Counted from the stretch's first letter, positions 1 to 8,868 are shown. The stretch is DNA of 64,000 nucleotides from Bradyrhizobium sp. SK17 (GCF_002831585.1 NZ_CP025113.1:1240001-1304000); one strand, 5' to 3'. A program made the numbers and translations. Notes: generated by a model not told the origin, from the sequence alone.

Positions 1-770
1 ACGATCTGCGGCACGCCCAGCATCAGCGCACGGTTGAACACGCCGCCCAACACCTTCACGTTGGCGACCCGCGGATCGCGCTTGAACCAGACCGGGTGCG
101 AGGTGCCGCCCCAGGGCAGCGCCAGCGCCAGTTCATGCTGGCCGGGGATGACGAGGTTGTAGAGGCCGGCATCGGGCTGATGCTCGACGTACTTGTTCTG
201 CTCCAGATAGTAGGCTTTGCCCATCGCGGCGTTGACCAGGATGGTCTGCGTCGAGGCGATGGTCGGGCTGCCGCCCCAGAACACGGCGATATCGAGCGTG
301 TCGAGGCCGGGCGTTTCCAGACAGAGCTGCGCGGCGATTTCGCCTGTCGTGTACATCTGCGCGATGCCCGGCGCCAGCAGCAGGCCGGCATTGCCGAACT
401 TGGTGCCGAACTCCTGCTCGAGCGTGATCAGCCAGTCCTGTTCGCCGGTCGTGTCGGTGTAGTGGCACTTGGCAGCGAGGCAAGCCTGCACCACCTCGAC
501 GCCGAACTTGGCGAACGGGCCCACGGTGTTGAGCACCACCGAGGCGCCCTTGAACAGTTCAGTCAGCGCGGCCACGGTGTGCGGCACCGTCACCACCTCG
601 TAGTCGGCGGTCTCGATGCCGGCCACGTTCGACTTCATCGCGGCGTTGAGCTTCTCGGCGCTGCGGCCGGCGGCGATGAAGGGGATGTTGTACTCGCGCA
701 GATATTCGCAGACCAGCCGGCCGGTATAGCCGGACGCGCCATAGACGATGACGGGTTTCTTCTCGCTCAT
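1..770 (-). CDS. Saccharopine dehydrogenase-like NAD(P)-binding reductase (3' end outside window)
   Basis: Reading leftward from an ATG at 770, the protein opens MSEKKPVIVYGASGYTGRLV. The GASGYTG loop is the dinucleotide-binding turn of saccharopine dehydrogenase/trans-acting enoyl reductase-like proteins. About 256 residues are visible with no stop, so the gene runs off the left edge. A GGAGG ribosome-binding site lies about 6 bases upstream of the ATG. It sits 36 bases downstream of an SDR gene on the same strand, and the two look like an operon divergent from a TetR regulator. The family covers several reactions, so the substrate cannot be told from sequence. A lysine-biosynthesis role is not implied. 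Confidence 0.8.
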   Translation of the reverse strand, partial: MSEKKPVIVYGASGYTGRLVCEYLREYNIPFIAAGRSAEKLNAAMKSNVAGIETADYEVVTVPHTVAALTELFKGASVVLNTVGPFAKFGVEVVQACLAAKCHYTDTTGEQDWLITLEQEFGTKFGNAGLLLAPGIAQMYTTGEIAAQLCLETPGLDTLDIAVFWGGSPTIASTQTILVNAAMGKAYYLEQNKYVEHQPDAGLYNLVIPGQHELALALPWGGTSHPVWFKRDPRVANVKVLGGVFNRALMLGVPQI

Positions 771-806
771 TGCGATCCTCCGAAATGTTTGTTGTCGGCG
801 CTGTTG

Positions 807-1609
807 CTACATGCCCATGCCGCCGTCGACCGGCAGGCCGATGCCGGTGATGAAGCGGGCATCGTTCGAGCACAGGAACACTGCGGCGTCGGCGATGTCG
901 GAGACCTCGGCGAGCTTGCCGAGCGGCGTCTGCTCCACCACCGAGCCGACCGCGGCGTTGATGTCGGGCGCAAGGCCGATCTTCACGATGTCATTGGCGA
1001 GTTGCATGCCCATGTCGGTCGGGATCAGGCCGGGATAGATGCAGTTGACGCGCACGCCGTAGCCGAGCTTGCCGGCCTCCATCGCGCCGACGCGGGTCAT
1101 GCGATCGACCGCGGACTTGGTGCCGGAGTAGACCGCGATGCTCGGGAACGCGATCGTCGCCGCCACCGAGGCGATGTTGACGACGGCACCGCCCTTGCCT
1201 GCGGCTCCGCCCGGCCGCATCGCACGGAACGCGTGCTTCATGCCGAGCACGGTGCCGACGATGTTGACCTCGCACATGCGGCGCGCGTCCTCGGCCTTGA
1301 TGTCGGCGACCAGCGAGGTGATCTCGATGCCGGCATTGTTGATCAGGATGTCGAAGCCGCCGAGGGTCTCGACGGTGGCGGCGGCGGCCCGCTCCCATTG
1401 CGCGTCGTCGGTGACGTCGAGCTTGACGAAGCCGGTCTTCACCCCGGCCTTGGCGATCTCGGCGGCGCTGGCCTTGCCCGCATCATCGAGAATATCGCCG
1501 ATCATGATCGCGGCACCGGAGCGCGCCAGTGCCTGTGCGATCGCCGCGCCAATCCCCGGGCGCCGCCGGTGATCAGGGCTTTCCTGCCTTCAAGGCTCTT
1601 CCCACTCAT
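807..1609 (-). pseudogene. SDR-family oxidoreductase, frameshifted near the cofactor-binding motif
   Basis: This is a classical short-chain dehydrogenase/reductase of about 267 residues if repaired. The ATG at 1609 has a GGAGG site and begins MSGKSLEGRKALITGGARG. The frame is then lost inside the TGxxxGxG cofactor-binding glycine motif. Adding one base next to the run of C at about 1554-1557 restores the expected GGARGIGAAIAQALARSG. Downstream everything is intact: the NNAG motif, the catalytic Ser region (NIASVAA) and the YxxxK motif (YSGTK), ending VDGGMGM. Probable operon with the reductase at 1-770. Either a real null allele or a one-base sequencing error; the otherwise undamaged frame favours error or very recent loss. 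Confidence 0.8.
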
Positions 1610-1952
1610 GACGTAGTCCTCCCTTTGCTTGCCTTTGCTTGCTGATGTCTGGTGCTGCGGAGATCGGCAGTGCGGGCCGGCGGGCTTGCGCATTCTGAGC
1701 GCATGGATGGCCGCGGCCGGCGTCGGCGGGGCGCGGCATGGCGCGCCCCGGGCGGTGCATTTCCTCCTGTTTGTCGATTGGTCAGCCGTCTTGACGGTTG
1801 TCCAAATTATTTGACCAACCCTCGTCCAGGAACTTGACACTTGTCAAGCCCGAATTTGACAAGTGTCAAGGATGATGATGTGAAGGGATGGAGTGCGCCG
1901 CGGTCCGCGCGGTATAAAGATGTTCAGGGAAGAGACCGAGGAAAGGCACCGG
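1610..1952. other. Divergent promoter region between the SDR gene and the TetR gene
   Basis: About 340 bases without a gene. The left part (1610-1790) is GC-rich with no clear signal. The right part is AT-richer and holds two palindromic operator copies at 1834-1869. A degenerate third copy lies at 1791-1805 (TTGACGGTTGTCCAA), next to an imperfect inverted repeat GGTTG...CAACC at 1797-1820. I could not fix a confident -35/-10 pair for either direction. Confidence 0.5.
1834..1869. promoter_or_regulatory. Twin palindromic operator, probable TetR binding sites
   Basis: Two copies of TTGACA-N2-TGTCAA, at 1834-1847 (centre CT) and 1856-1869 (centre AG). Each is a palindrome and the two are exact reverse complements of each other. 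Their centres are 22 bp apart, about two helical turns, so two dimers would bind on one face. They lie just upstream of the TetR gene and in front of the divergent SDR/reductase operon, which suggests autoregulation plus control of that operon. That the adjacent TetR protein is the ligand is inference. Confidence 0.7.
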
Positions 1953-2591
1953 ATGGCGCGGCATGCGACAGGAGCGGCCCAACGCGTGGCGGTAGCGGCC
2001 GAGGCGCTGCGCGACGAGAAGTTCAACGCCCGGCGCGTCGAGCTTGCGGAGGCCGCACTGGAGACGCTTGGCGAGCTCGGCTTCGCGCGCACCAGCCTGC
2101 GCGAGATCGCGCAGAACTCCGCGTTCACGCACGGCGTGTTTCACTATTATTTCAGCGACAAGCTCGATCTGATCTGCTGCTGCGTGCGGCACTACAAGGC
2201 AAAGTGCGTGACGCGCTATGACGAGGTGGTGACGACGGCGCGCAGCCGCGCCGAACTGACCGAAGGCTTCCTCGCCAAGCTCGCGGCGACGCTCGAGAAC
2301 GAAGCGCGCATGCACCGGCTCTGGTACGATCTGCGCTCGCAGGCGATGTTCGAGCCCGCGTTTCGCAAGGACGTGCTCGAGATCGACAAGAGCCTGGAAG
2401 CGATGATCTGGCGCATCGCCACGCGCTACGCCGAGCTCGGCAACAAGCAGCCGGCGTCATCTCCAGCCGCGCTCTACGCGCTGTTCGACGGCCTGTTCCA
2501 AAGCGCGTTGCTCAGGCACCTCGCCGGCGACGAGAAAGCGGTCTCCGATCTGCTCGTCGAAGTCCGCCGCCTGCTGCCGACGATCTGCTGA
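1953..2591 (+). CDS. TetR/AcrR-family transcriptional regulator
   Basis: About 212 residues from the ATG at 1953 (MARHATGAAQ), which has GAGGAAAGG about 8 bases upstream. An ATG at 1920 and a GTG at 1893 are also in frame but have poorer sites. The N-terminal helix-turn-helix reads LGFARTSLREIAQNSAFTHG followed by VFHYYFSDKLDLI, the standard TetR recognition helix and FxxKxxL pattern. The C-terminal half is an alpha-helical ligand domain. It is divergent from the SDR and reductase genes, and the twin operator lies upstream, so it is probably their local repressor. The ligand is unknown. Confidence 0.85.
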   Translation: MARHATGAAQRVAVAAEALRDEKFNARRVELAEAALETLGELGFARTSLREIAQNSAFTHGVFHYYFSDKLDLICCCVRHYKAKCVTRYDEVVTTARSRAELTEGFLAKLAATLENEARMHRLWYDLRSQAMFEPAFRKDVLEIDKSLEAMIWRIATRYAELGNKQPASSPAALYALFDGLFQSALLRHLAGDEKAVSDLLVEVRRLLPTIC

Positions 2592-2704
2592 AGCGATACG
2601 AAGCTTCGTAGCGCGGATGAAGCGCATCGGCATGCGTCATCGCGTGACGAACGGACTATGTCCTGATGACAGTTGCGCGAATGTGCGTCGTGCGCGCTGA
2701 GTGA

Positions 2705-3166
2705 TTATGCCGCGCTCGCCGGCGGCAGCGCGAGCACCGAGTAGATCGCCTGCGCGTCGCGCGAGGCGCGCAACTTCTTGGCGACGTCCTGGTCGCGCAG
2801 CAGGCGGGCGATCCGCGCCAGCGCCTTGAGGTGGTCGGCGCCGGCGCCTTCGGGCGCCAGCAACAGGAAGATCAGATCGACCGGCTGGCCGTCCATCGCC
2901 TCGAAATCGATCGGGCGCTCCAGGCGGGCGAAGAAGCCGAACAGCTTCTCCAGCTTCGGCAGCTTGCCGTGCGGGATGGCGACGCCATAGCCGACCGCCG
3001 TGGTGCCGAGCTTCTCGCGTTGCAGCAGCACTTCGAAGATCGCGCGTTCGTTCTGCCCGGTGAGCGCGGAAGCGCGCGCGGCAAGTTCCTGCAGCGCCTG
3101 CTTCTTGCTGATGACTTTCAAAGCCGGGAGAATCGCCTCGGGTGCGACCAAATCAGTAATCGGCAT
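2705..3166 (-). CDS. ptsN: PTS IIA-like nitrogen regulatory protein PtsN (EIIA-Ntr)
   Basis: This is a 153-residue single-domain EIIA of the fructose/mannitol fold. The phosphorylated histidine is H66 in GVAIPHGK. It is the last protein of the nitrogen PTS chain (PtsP-NPr-PtsN), a cytosolic phosphocarrier that in other proteobacteria regulates K+ transport, stress and nitrogen responses. Its position downstream of rpoN and hpf is the conserved proteobacterial order. It lies 230 bases after the hpf stop, so it may have its own promoter. Length and motifs are normal for the family. Confidence 0.95.
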   Translation of the reverse strand: MPITDLVAPEAILPALKVISKKQALQELAARASALTGQNERAIFEVLLQREKLGTTAVGYGVAIPHGKLPKLEKLFGFFARLERPIDFEAMDGQPVDLIFLLLAPEGAGADHLKALARIARLLRDQDVAKKLRASRDAQAIYSVLALPPASAA

Positions 3167-3396
3167 TGGGACGTTCCGAGGTGAATGACCGTCAGGTTGC
3201 GAAATAGGCTTTACAGCGGCGGCGTCAAGAAGATGAGGTGGGATGCGGGCTTAGCCCGGGTCCAGCTGGCAGGGCTTCTACTCCAACGTATCGGCGGTGC
3301 CAACACCTGCGAACCCTGTTCCGCCCCCTTATTGCTGGAGGCGGCGGACCATAAGCAGGGCTGGCTTCGAACGTCAATGCCATCTGGCAACTATCC

Positions 3397-3996
3397 TCAA
3401 GGGCTCACCGCGGGTGGATCGACCCAGCCGACATTGCCGTCCGTCCGGCGGTAAATGATGTTCACCCGGCCGCTGCCGCCATGCTGGAACACCAGGCACG
3501 AGGCCCCGGACAGATCGAGCTCCATGACGGCTTCGCTGACCGACAAGCGCTTCAGCGCGGTGGTTGCCTCGGCAATGATCACCGGGCTGTATTCAGTGAC
3601 CTCGTCGTCGTTCTCGGGCGCCTCGATGACGTAGCTCGGCGCGTCGAGCCCGACGCCATTCAGTTCGGCAAGCGCGGCGCTCGCGGCATAGGCCTTGCGC
3701 GCAGAGCGATCCTTGAGCCGGCTCTTGTAGCGGCGCAGCCGCTTCTCGATCATCAGCAGCGCGGCATCGGCGCTGGCATAGGCGTCGGCGGCGTTGGATT
3801 CGGCTTCCAGCGTGATGCCGGAATCCAGATGCAACGCGCAGTCGGTGCGGAAGCCGAAGCCATCCTTGCTCAGCGTGATGTGACCGGAATAGTTGCCATC
3901 AAAATACTTTCGCAGGACCTCGTCGGTGCGGTCGCTGACGCGCGCCCGAAGCGCCTCGCCGATGCTGATGCTCTTTCCCGAGATTCGAAGGGTCAT
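3397..3996 (-). CDS. hpf: Long-form ribosome hibernation promoting factor
   Basis: About 199 residues. The N-terminal half (MTLRISGKSISIGEALRARV onward) is the HPF/RaiA ribosome-binding domain. The C-terminal part (from about VIIAEATTALKRLSVSEAVM to the end) is the dimerisation tail of long HPF. It is expected to form 100S ribosomes in stationary phase. I chose the ATG at 3996 because GAGG lies 8 bases upstream; a TTG at 4008 is also in frame. It lies between rpoN and ptsN on the same strand, 178 bases after the rpoN stop. Confidence 0.93.
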   Translation of the reverse strand: MTLRISGKSISIGEALRARVSDRTDEVLRKYFDGNYSGHITLSKDGFGFRTDCALHLDSGITLEAESNAADAYASADAALLMIEKRLRRYKSRLKDRSARKAYAASAALAELNGVGLDAPSYVIEAPENDDEVTEYSPVIIAEATTALKRLSVSEAVMELDLSGASCLVFQHGGSGRVNIIYRRTDGNVGWVDPPAVSP

Positions 3997-4174
3997 TTGA
4001 TGCCTCAATTGCTGGATGCCTCGATCACTCCTGCGGATGCTTGCTGGGTTTCCGGTGACCTTCCTTTCTGGACGACGCTTGATCAGGAAAGGCTGAGACT
4101 ATCGCGATTTGACGCGAACGCAACGAGCGCTTGGAGCGGTCCGTACTCGGACGGGGTCATGCTCAAAAAGTAAC

Positions 4175-5821
4175 CTAAACGGGAGCTGTATCGCGCGACC
4201 GGTCGGAGGAGGAAGCGGGAGCCGAAAGCGCGTTGCCAAGCATGCTTTGTTTGTCACGGCGGCGTTGCACCGAAGATGGTATCCGCATCGCTTCGCGGTA
4301 CTTCGCGACGGTGCGGCGGGCAATATCAATGCCCGACGCGCGCAAACGTTCCACGATCGTGTCGTCGGACAGGATCGCTGACGGCGCTTCGCCGTCGATC
4401 AGCTGCTTGATGTGGTGACGCACGGCTTCGGCCGAATGCGCCTCGCCGCCGTCGGCAGACGCGATCGACGCGGTGAAGAAATACTTCAATTCAAAACTGC
4501 CGCGATTGGTCGCCATGTATTTGTTGGCGGTGACGCGCGACACCGTCGATTCGTGCATCTGGATCGCGTCCGCCACCGCTTTCAGATTGAGCGGCCGCAG
4601 ATGCGCGACCCCATAGGTGAAGAAGCCGTCCTGCTGACGGACGATCTCGGTCGCCACCTTCAGGATGGTGCGGGCGCGCTGATCGAGCGCGCGCACCAGC
4701 CAGGTCGCGTTCTGCAGGCAGTCGGTGAAGTACGACTTGTCACCGTCCTTGCGAATCGTCTTCGACAGCTCAGCGTAATAGGTCTGGTTGACCAGCACAC
4801 GCGGCAGAGTGTCGCTGTTGAGCTCGACATGCCAGCCGCCGTCCGGACCGGGACGGACATAGACGTCGGGCACCATGGTCTGCGTCCGCGAAGTGCCGAA
4901 CTTCAAACCGGGCTTCGGATCGAGCCTTCGGATCTCCGCGATCATGTCGGTGATGTCTTCGTCGTCGACACCACAGAGCTTTCGCAAGCCTGCGATGTCG
5001 CGCTTGGCGAGCAGATCGAGATGCTCGACCAGCGCCTGCATCGCCGGGTCGTAGCGATCGAGTTCGCGAAGCTGGATCGCCAGGCATTCGCTCAGGTTTC
5101 GCGCGCACACGCCCGGCGGATCGAATTTCTGCAACACCGCGACGACCTCGTCGACCGCTTGCTGCGACGCTCCGAGCCGCTCCGCGGCCTGGCCGAGATC
5201 GGCCGGCAGGTAGCCGGCATCGTCGACCAGGTCGATCAGGTACTGCCCGATCATGCGCTGCGCCGGCGCCGAGAAGGCCACCGCGAGCTGTTCGGCGAGA
5301 TGGTCGGCGAGCGTCAGCTCGGCGGCCACGAAGGCTTCGAGATTGTATTCGTCGTCGCTGGAGGCGCCGCCGCCCCATTCGGTGTAGACCGACGGCGGCG
5401 CGTCCTGTGCGGCGCGCGCGGCGGCCTCCGCCGGCTCCTCGGAGAACACGTTCTCAAGGCCGGAATCGAGCGTCTGCTCGATCTCGGCGCGGGTGCCGAG
5501 GTCGCGATTCAGCCATTCCTCCTGGCCGGGCTCGAACGCGGCCTCGCCGCTCGAACCGGCGGCGATGTCGGAGTGGTCACCATCGTCCCCGTAGCTGCTG
5601 GAGTCGCCGTAGTCGGACCGCTCGATGGCCGGCTCGCCCGCCACCGGCGGCTCCGGGCCGTCGGCAGCGCGCTCGAGCAGCGGATTGCGCTCCAGCTCCT
5701 CCTCGACGAAGGCGGACAGGTCCAGGTTCGACAGTTGCAGCAGCTTGATCGCCTGCATCAGCTGCGGCGTCATCACCAGCGACTGCGACTGGCGGAACTC
5801 TAGTCTTTGCGTCAGCGCCAT
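4175..5821 (-). CDS. rpoN: RNA polymerase sigma-54 factor
   Basis: 548 residues. Region I is the Gln/Leu-rich activator-response segment at about 5-36 (RLEFRQSQSLVMTPQLMQAI). An acidic region II follows at about 55-130. The core-binding and HTH regions lead to the diagnostic RpoN box ARRTVAKYRE at about 501-510. Sigma-54 recognises -24/-12 promoters and depends on NtrC/NifA-type activators, so it would govern nitrogen assimilation genes. The C-terminus carries about 25 extra Ser/Ala-rich residues. It follows lptB by 90 bases. Bradyrhizobium species can carry two rpoN genes, and I cannot tell which copy this is. Confidence 0.97.
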   Translation of the reverse strand: MALTQRLEFRQSQSLVMTPQLMQAIKLLQLSNLDLSAFVEEELERNPLLERAADGPEPPVAGEPAIERSDYGDSSSYGDDGDHSDIAAGSSGEAAFEPGQEEWLNRDLGTRAEIEQTLDSGLENVFSEEPAEAAARAAQDAPPSVYTEWGGGASSDDEYNLEAFVAAELTLADHLAEQLAVAFSAPAQRMIGQYLIDLVDDAGYLPADLGQAAERLGASQQAVDEVVAVLQKFDPPGVCARNLSECLAIQLRELDRYDPAMQALVEHLDLLAKRDIAGLRKLCGVDDEDITDMIAEIRRLDPKPGLKFGTSRTQTMVPDVYVRPGPDGGWHVELNSDTLPRVLVNQTYYAELSKTIRKDGDKSYFTDCLQNATWLVRALDQRARTILKVATEIVRQQDGFFTYGVAHLRPLNLKAVADAIQMHESTVSRVTANKYMATNRGSFELKYFFTASIASADGGEAHSAEAVRHHIKQLIDGEAPSAILSDDTIVERLRASGIDIARRTVAKYREAMRIPSSVQRRRDKQSMLGNALSAPASSSDRSRDTAPV

Positions 5822-5911
5822 GGAGGCAAGATCGATTCCAGAAGTTGGCTCGATTCTTGCTTATCTTAGTCTGAAGCCCTTGTACACGGCTTGACGGATA
5901 GGAAAAAAGCG

Positions 5912-6904
5912 CTACAGGCGGAATTCCTCGCCAAGGTAAAGCCGGCGTACATCGGGATCATTAACGATCTCCTCCGGGCTTCCCTCGGTCAAGATCTCAC
6001 CAGCATAGACGATGTAGGCACGGTCGGTCAGGCCGAGCGTCTCGCGGACATTGTGGTCGGTGATGAGCACGCCGATGCCGCGGTTGGTAAGGTGGCGGAC
6101 CAGGTCCTGAATGTCGCCCACTGCGATCGGATCGATGCCGGCGAACGGCTCGTCGAGCAGCATGTAATTCGGGCGCGTCGCCAGCGCGCGCGCGATCTCG
6201 ACGCGGCGCCGCTCGCCGCCGGACAACGCGATCGACGGGCTCTTGCGCAGCCGCGTGATGTTGAACTCGTCGAGCAGCGAGTCGAGTTCGTGCTCGCGCT
6301 TCTTCCGCGAGGGCTCGACCACTTCGAGCACCGCGCGGATGTTCTGCTCGACCGTCAGGCCGCGGAAGATCGAGGCTTCCTGCGGCAGATAGCCGATGCC
6401 GAGGCGCGCACGCTGGTACATCGGCAGCTTGGTCACGTCGTGGCCATCGAGTTCGATCGCGCCGCGATCGGCCTTGATCAGCCCGGTGATCATGTAGAAC
6501 ACGGTGGTCTTGCCGGCGCCGTTCGGCCCGAGCAGGCCGACCGCCTCGCCGCGGCGTACATAGATGCTGACGCCGCGCACGACCTGCCGGCTGCCAAAAC
6601 TCTTTTCCACGCTATGCACAGCCAGATAGCCCGGCCGCTTGATCAGCTGTGGCGCGGCCGCAGCGCCGCTCCTCGACGGAGCCTTGGCAGGCCGCGGGCG
6701 TGCCGTCGCAGCGGCCGGCTGCGAGCGTTGCAGCTCGACGCCGGGGACGGGCGCGGCGCGCGCCATCGGCGGCGCGTCGCGCACCGGGCTCGCCAGCATC
6801 TCGCCGAAAGGCTCGCCGAGCGACGTGATGTCGTCATGCGCGCGCGCAAATCCGGTGCTGCGTTTCGCAGGGCGCCGCCGGAACATGCCGAATAAATCCA
6901 CCAT
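5912..6904 (-). CDS. lptB: LPS export ABC transporter ATP-binding protein LptB, N-terminally extended
   Basis: 330 residues against roughly 240 for the family. The ABC core starts near residue 92. Walker A is GPNGAGKTT at about 126-134, the signature is LSGGERRR and Walker B is [10 protein letters not shown], with the switch histidine in LITDHNVRE. It is the cytosolic ATPase of LptB2FG, which drives LPS from the inner membrane to the LptC/LptA bridge. The first 90 residues are Pro/Ala/Arg-rich and look disordered. The start could lie further in, but no internal ATG near residue 85-92 is visible. lptA ends 354 bases upstream and rpoN starts 90 bases downstream. Confidence 0.94.
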   Translation of the reverse strand: MVDLFGMFRRRPAKRSTGFARAHDDITSLGEPFGEMLASPVRDAPPMARAAPVPGVELQRSQPAAATARPRPAKAPSRSGAAAAPQLIKRPGYLAVHSVEKSFGSRQVVRGVSIYVRRGEAVGLLGPNGAGKTTVFYMITGLIKADRGAIELDGHDVTKLPMYQRARLGIGYLPQEASIFRGLTVEQNIRAVLEVVEPSRKKREHELDSLLDEFNITRLRKSPSIALSGGERRRVEIARALATRPNYMLLDEPFAGIDPIAVGDIQDLVRHLTNRGIGVLITDHNVRETLGLTDRAYIVYAGEILTEGSPEEIVNDPDVRRLYLGEEFRL

Positions 6905-7258
6905 CCCCGCTTCGCTTCAGCCTTTCACGGTGATCCCGCGACTTTGCCTGCGGACCAATCGATTCGCACGCCAACCTGCGAACATGAACTGGAAAACCGG
7001 ATACCGGCCTTCCCGCGCGACAAACGCGGACGCGCTGGCGTAGATCATGCTCGAATAATACGGCAAAGCGCGGTCACCCGCGCCTTGGATGAGTGGATGC
7101 CCCCGCCCCGGCCGTCATGATTCCCTCTCGGAGACGCATCGTTCGGCCAGACCGCAGCAGTAGATACAGTCTCACCCCTCGTGCTTCAACCTCGCAGCCG
7201 CAAAATATTATCTAACTAATTGATTTTGCTTGACCTTACGTGAAGCTTCGTGGTCGCA
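6905..7258. other. Intergenic region between lptA and lptB
   Basis: About 350 bases with no gene I can support; small open frames here lack codon bias and family resemblance. It is mostly GC-rich except for an AT-rich patch at 7202-7235 just after the lptA stop, which contains an IHF-like site. Because lptB and rpoN lie downstream on the minus strand, this gap probably holds their promoter. A GATAAT hexamer on the minus strand in the patch is a possible -10 but has no convincing -35. Confidence 0.45.
7213..7225 (-). promoter_or_regulatory. IHF-like binding site upstream of lptB-rpoN
   Basis: On the minus strand the 13 bases read AATCAATTAGTTA, which fits the IHF consensus WATCAANNNNTTR at every position. 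It lies in the only AT-rich patch of the lptA-lptB gap, about 310 bases upstream of the lptB start. A role in bending the promoter for lptB-rpoN is inference. Short consensus matches also occur by chance. Confidence 0.35.
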
Positions 7259-7999
7259 CTATTTCGACTTGCTGCCCGGCAGGAGCTGAAGCGGCGACGG
7301 CGCCGCCGGGGCGGCGCCAGGGGTGGCCGGCGTCCCGCAGCCGCCCTTGCCGTTCTGTCCGCCCTGGGACTGGATGAACAGTCCCTGCACCTTGCCGCTG
7401 TCGGATTCGACCCGCGAGACGCCGGTGGTCATGTCGACCAGCAGGCGGTCGCCGCGCAGCACGTTCTGGCACTGGGTCAGCACCACCTGGCCGCCACCGC
7501 CGCCGAGCATCGTGATCAGATTGGTCTTGGTGTCGAAGATCGCGGTCTCGCCGGTGACCACCTGGTCCTTCTGGGTCACCACGACATTGCCCTTGGCCTC
7601 GAGCCGCTTGATCGAGGATGCGCCGCCGGGGCCGGGCGTGGCCGATTGCATCGGCGCGCCCTTGGCCGCGGCCGCCGCCTTGGTGCCGGCCGGCGCAGGC
7701 GCGGGCGTCTGGGTCGATTTATCCTCGTAGAACACCACCAGGATCTTCGAGGTCATGGTGGTGTCGCCCTGCACGACCTTCACATTGCCGGAGAAGGTCG
7801 CCTCCTTCTTCTTGTCGCGCATCTCGAGCGCGGCGGCCTCGATCTGGATCGGCTGGTCACGGTTCTGCGAAAAGCCCTGCATGGCGTTCGGAACACCGGA
7901 CATCGAGCCCTGCGCGAACGCGGCATGCACTGCGAACAGCGCGAGCAGGAAGGCCGCAATTGCGATGCCGTGCGGGAAGCGTCTCATCATCGAAATCAT
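7259..7999 (-). CDS. lptA: LPS transport periplasmic protein LptA
   Basis: 246 residues. A signal peptide covers about 1-30 (hydrophobic IAIAAFLLALFAVHAAFA). An OstA/LptA beta-jellyroll domain follows, beginning around QPIQIEAAALEMRDKKKEATF, and it forms the periplasmic bridge that carries LPS from LptC to LptD. An Ala/Pro-rich insert lies in the middle (about 110-140) and a Pro-rich C-terminal tail ends GSKSK. The start ATG overlaps the lptC stop by four bases (ATGA), so the two are translationally coupled. Confidence 0.93.
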   Translation of the reverse strand: MISMMRRFPHGIAIAAFLLALFAVHAAFAQGSMSGVPNAMQGFSQNRDQPIQIEAAALEMRDKKKEATFSGNVKVVQGDTTMTSKILVVFYEDKSTQTPAPAPAGTKAAAAAKGAPMQSATPGPGGASSIKRLEAKGNVVVTQKDQVVTGETAIFDTKTNLITMLGGGGGQVVLTQCQNVLRGDRLLVDMTTGVSRVESDSGKVQGLFIQSQGGQNGKGGCGTPATPGAAPAAPSPLQLLPGSKSK

Positions 8000-8730
8000 T
8001 TCGTGTTGGCGGATTTGCGCGCCTTCGGCGGCGCCGGAGGAGGTGGTGGTGGCGCGGCCTCGGCGGGCGGGCTCGCATTGTTGTCGCCGAGCTTGTCGAG
8101 ATACATCACGACATTGCCTTCGAACCGCACGAGCTCGCCGCTGTTGTAGATTCGGAGCCTGTCGGATGTCAGCGTGCCCTGGAGCAATTTGACGTCGACA
8201 TGCTCGTCCGACGACACATTGCCCTTGTTGATGTCGACGAAGGCCTGCGTCAGCCTGGCTTCATAGCCGGTGGACGATTGCAGGAAGATATCCTGGCGCA
8301 GGTCGAGCAGTTGCTTCTTGTTGTCGAAGAAGCCGGTGCGCGCATCCATCGTCACGGTCGACTCATCCTGCTGCGCGACCTTGGCGCGGATCGTCTTGAG
8401 CTCGACATGGTCAGGATCGGTGACGTCCTGGATCGCGGCCTTGGCCCACATCTCGTAGGGCCGGCCATCGGCGGAGAAGCCTGCGATGTGCGGCGATTCC
8501 ATCGTGATCTTGGTGCCCGACACCACGAGGTTGTCCATCTCGACCGGCAGCTTGGGGATGATTTCGCGGAATGGATTGTAGACCGAGACGAAGATGATCG
8601 AGGCCATCGCCACTCCCACCACGGCCGGCACCGCGACGCGCAGGATCCGCACCATGCGGCTGTGCCGCGCGGCGGCGGCAAAGCGCGCCTCGAGGCCCGT
8701 CACATAGGCTGGATTCTGAACCGAATTCAC
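7996..8730 (-). CDS. lptC: LPS export system protein LptC
   Basis: 244 residues starting at a GTG with GGAG about 8 bases upstream. One N-terminal membrane anchor (about residues 32-52, LRVAVPAVVGVAMASIIFVSVY) is followed by a periplasmic LptC/OstA-like domain containing GFSADGRPYEMWAKAA. It accepts LPS from LptB2FG and hands it to LptA. The C-terminus is a Pro/Ala-rich tail. Its 3' end overlaps lptA. nrnC lies upstream on the same strand, separated by two hairpins. Confidence 0.93.
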   Translation of the reverse strand: MNSVQNPAYVTGLEARFAAAARHSRMVRILRVAVPAVVGVAMASIIFVSVYNPFREIIPKLPVEMDNLVVSGTKITMESPHIAGFSADGRPYEMWAKAAIQDVTDPDHVELKTIRAKVAQQDESTVTMDARTGFFDNKKQLLDLRQDIFLQSSTGYEARLTQAFVDINKGNVSSDEHVDVKLLQGTLTSDRLRIYNSGELVRFEGNVVMYLDKLGDNNASPPAEAAPPPPPPAPPKARKSANTK

Positions 8731-8844
8731 CTGAGCTCCAGAGGCACGAAATTGCCCCTATTCTAGCCGGAGCCGCCCAATTATGCAGCCCGGACCTCGC
8801 GTCGCGCCCCTGCGGGAGACCACGCGTGAACAGTTTGGCCGAAA

Positions 8845-8868
8845 CGGGGCGGAACCGGTTCCGCCCCG
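8845..8868 (-). terminator. Perfect 24-bp palindrome after nrnC
   Basis: A perfect GC-rich palindrome (12-bp arms, core GGAACCGGTTCC) lies 33 bases past the nrnC stop. A second stem (CGCCCG...CGGGCG) lies between it and the stop, at about 8876-8898. No U-run follows on the minus strand, so it may stop RNA decay or be rho-assisted rather than act as a classic intrinsic terminator. It separates nrnC from lptC. Confidence 0.45.

Noticed and set aside
3185..3454. 89-codon open frame in the ptsN-hpf gap
   Set aside because: No ribosome-binding site, no similarity, overlaps the hpf 3' end; composition not coding-like.
4412..5803. 463-codon open frame on the plus strand opposite rpoN
   Set aside because: Shadow frame caused by high GC and codon bias; rpoN on the other strand has full family motifs.
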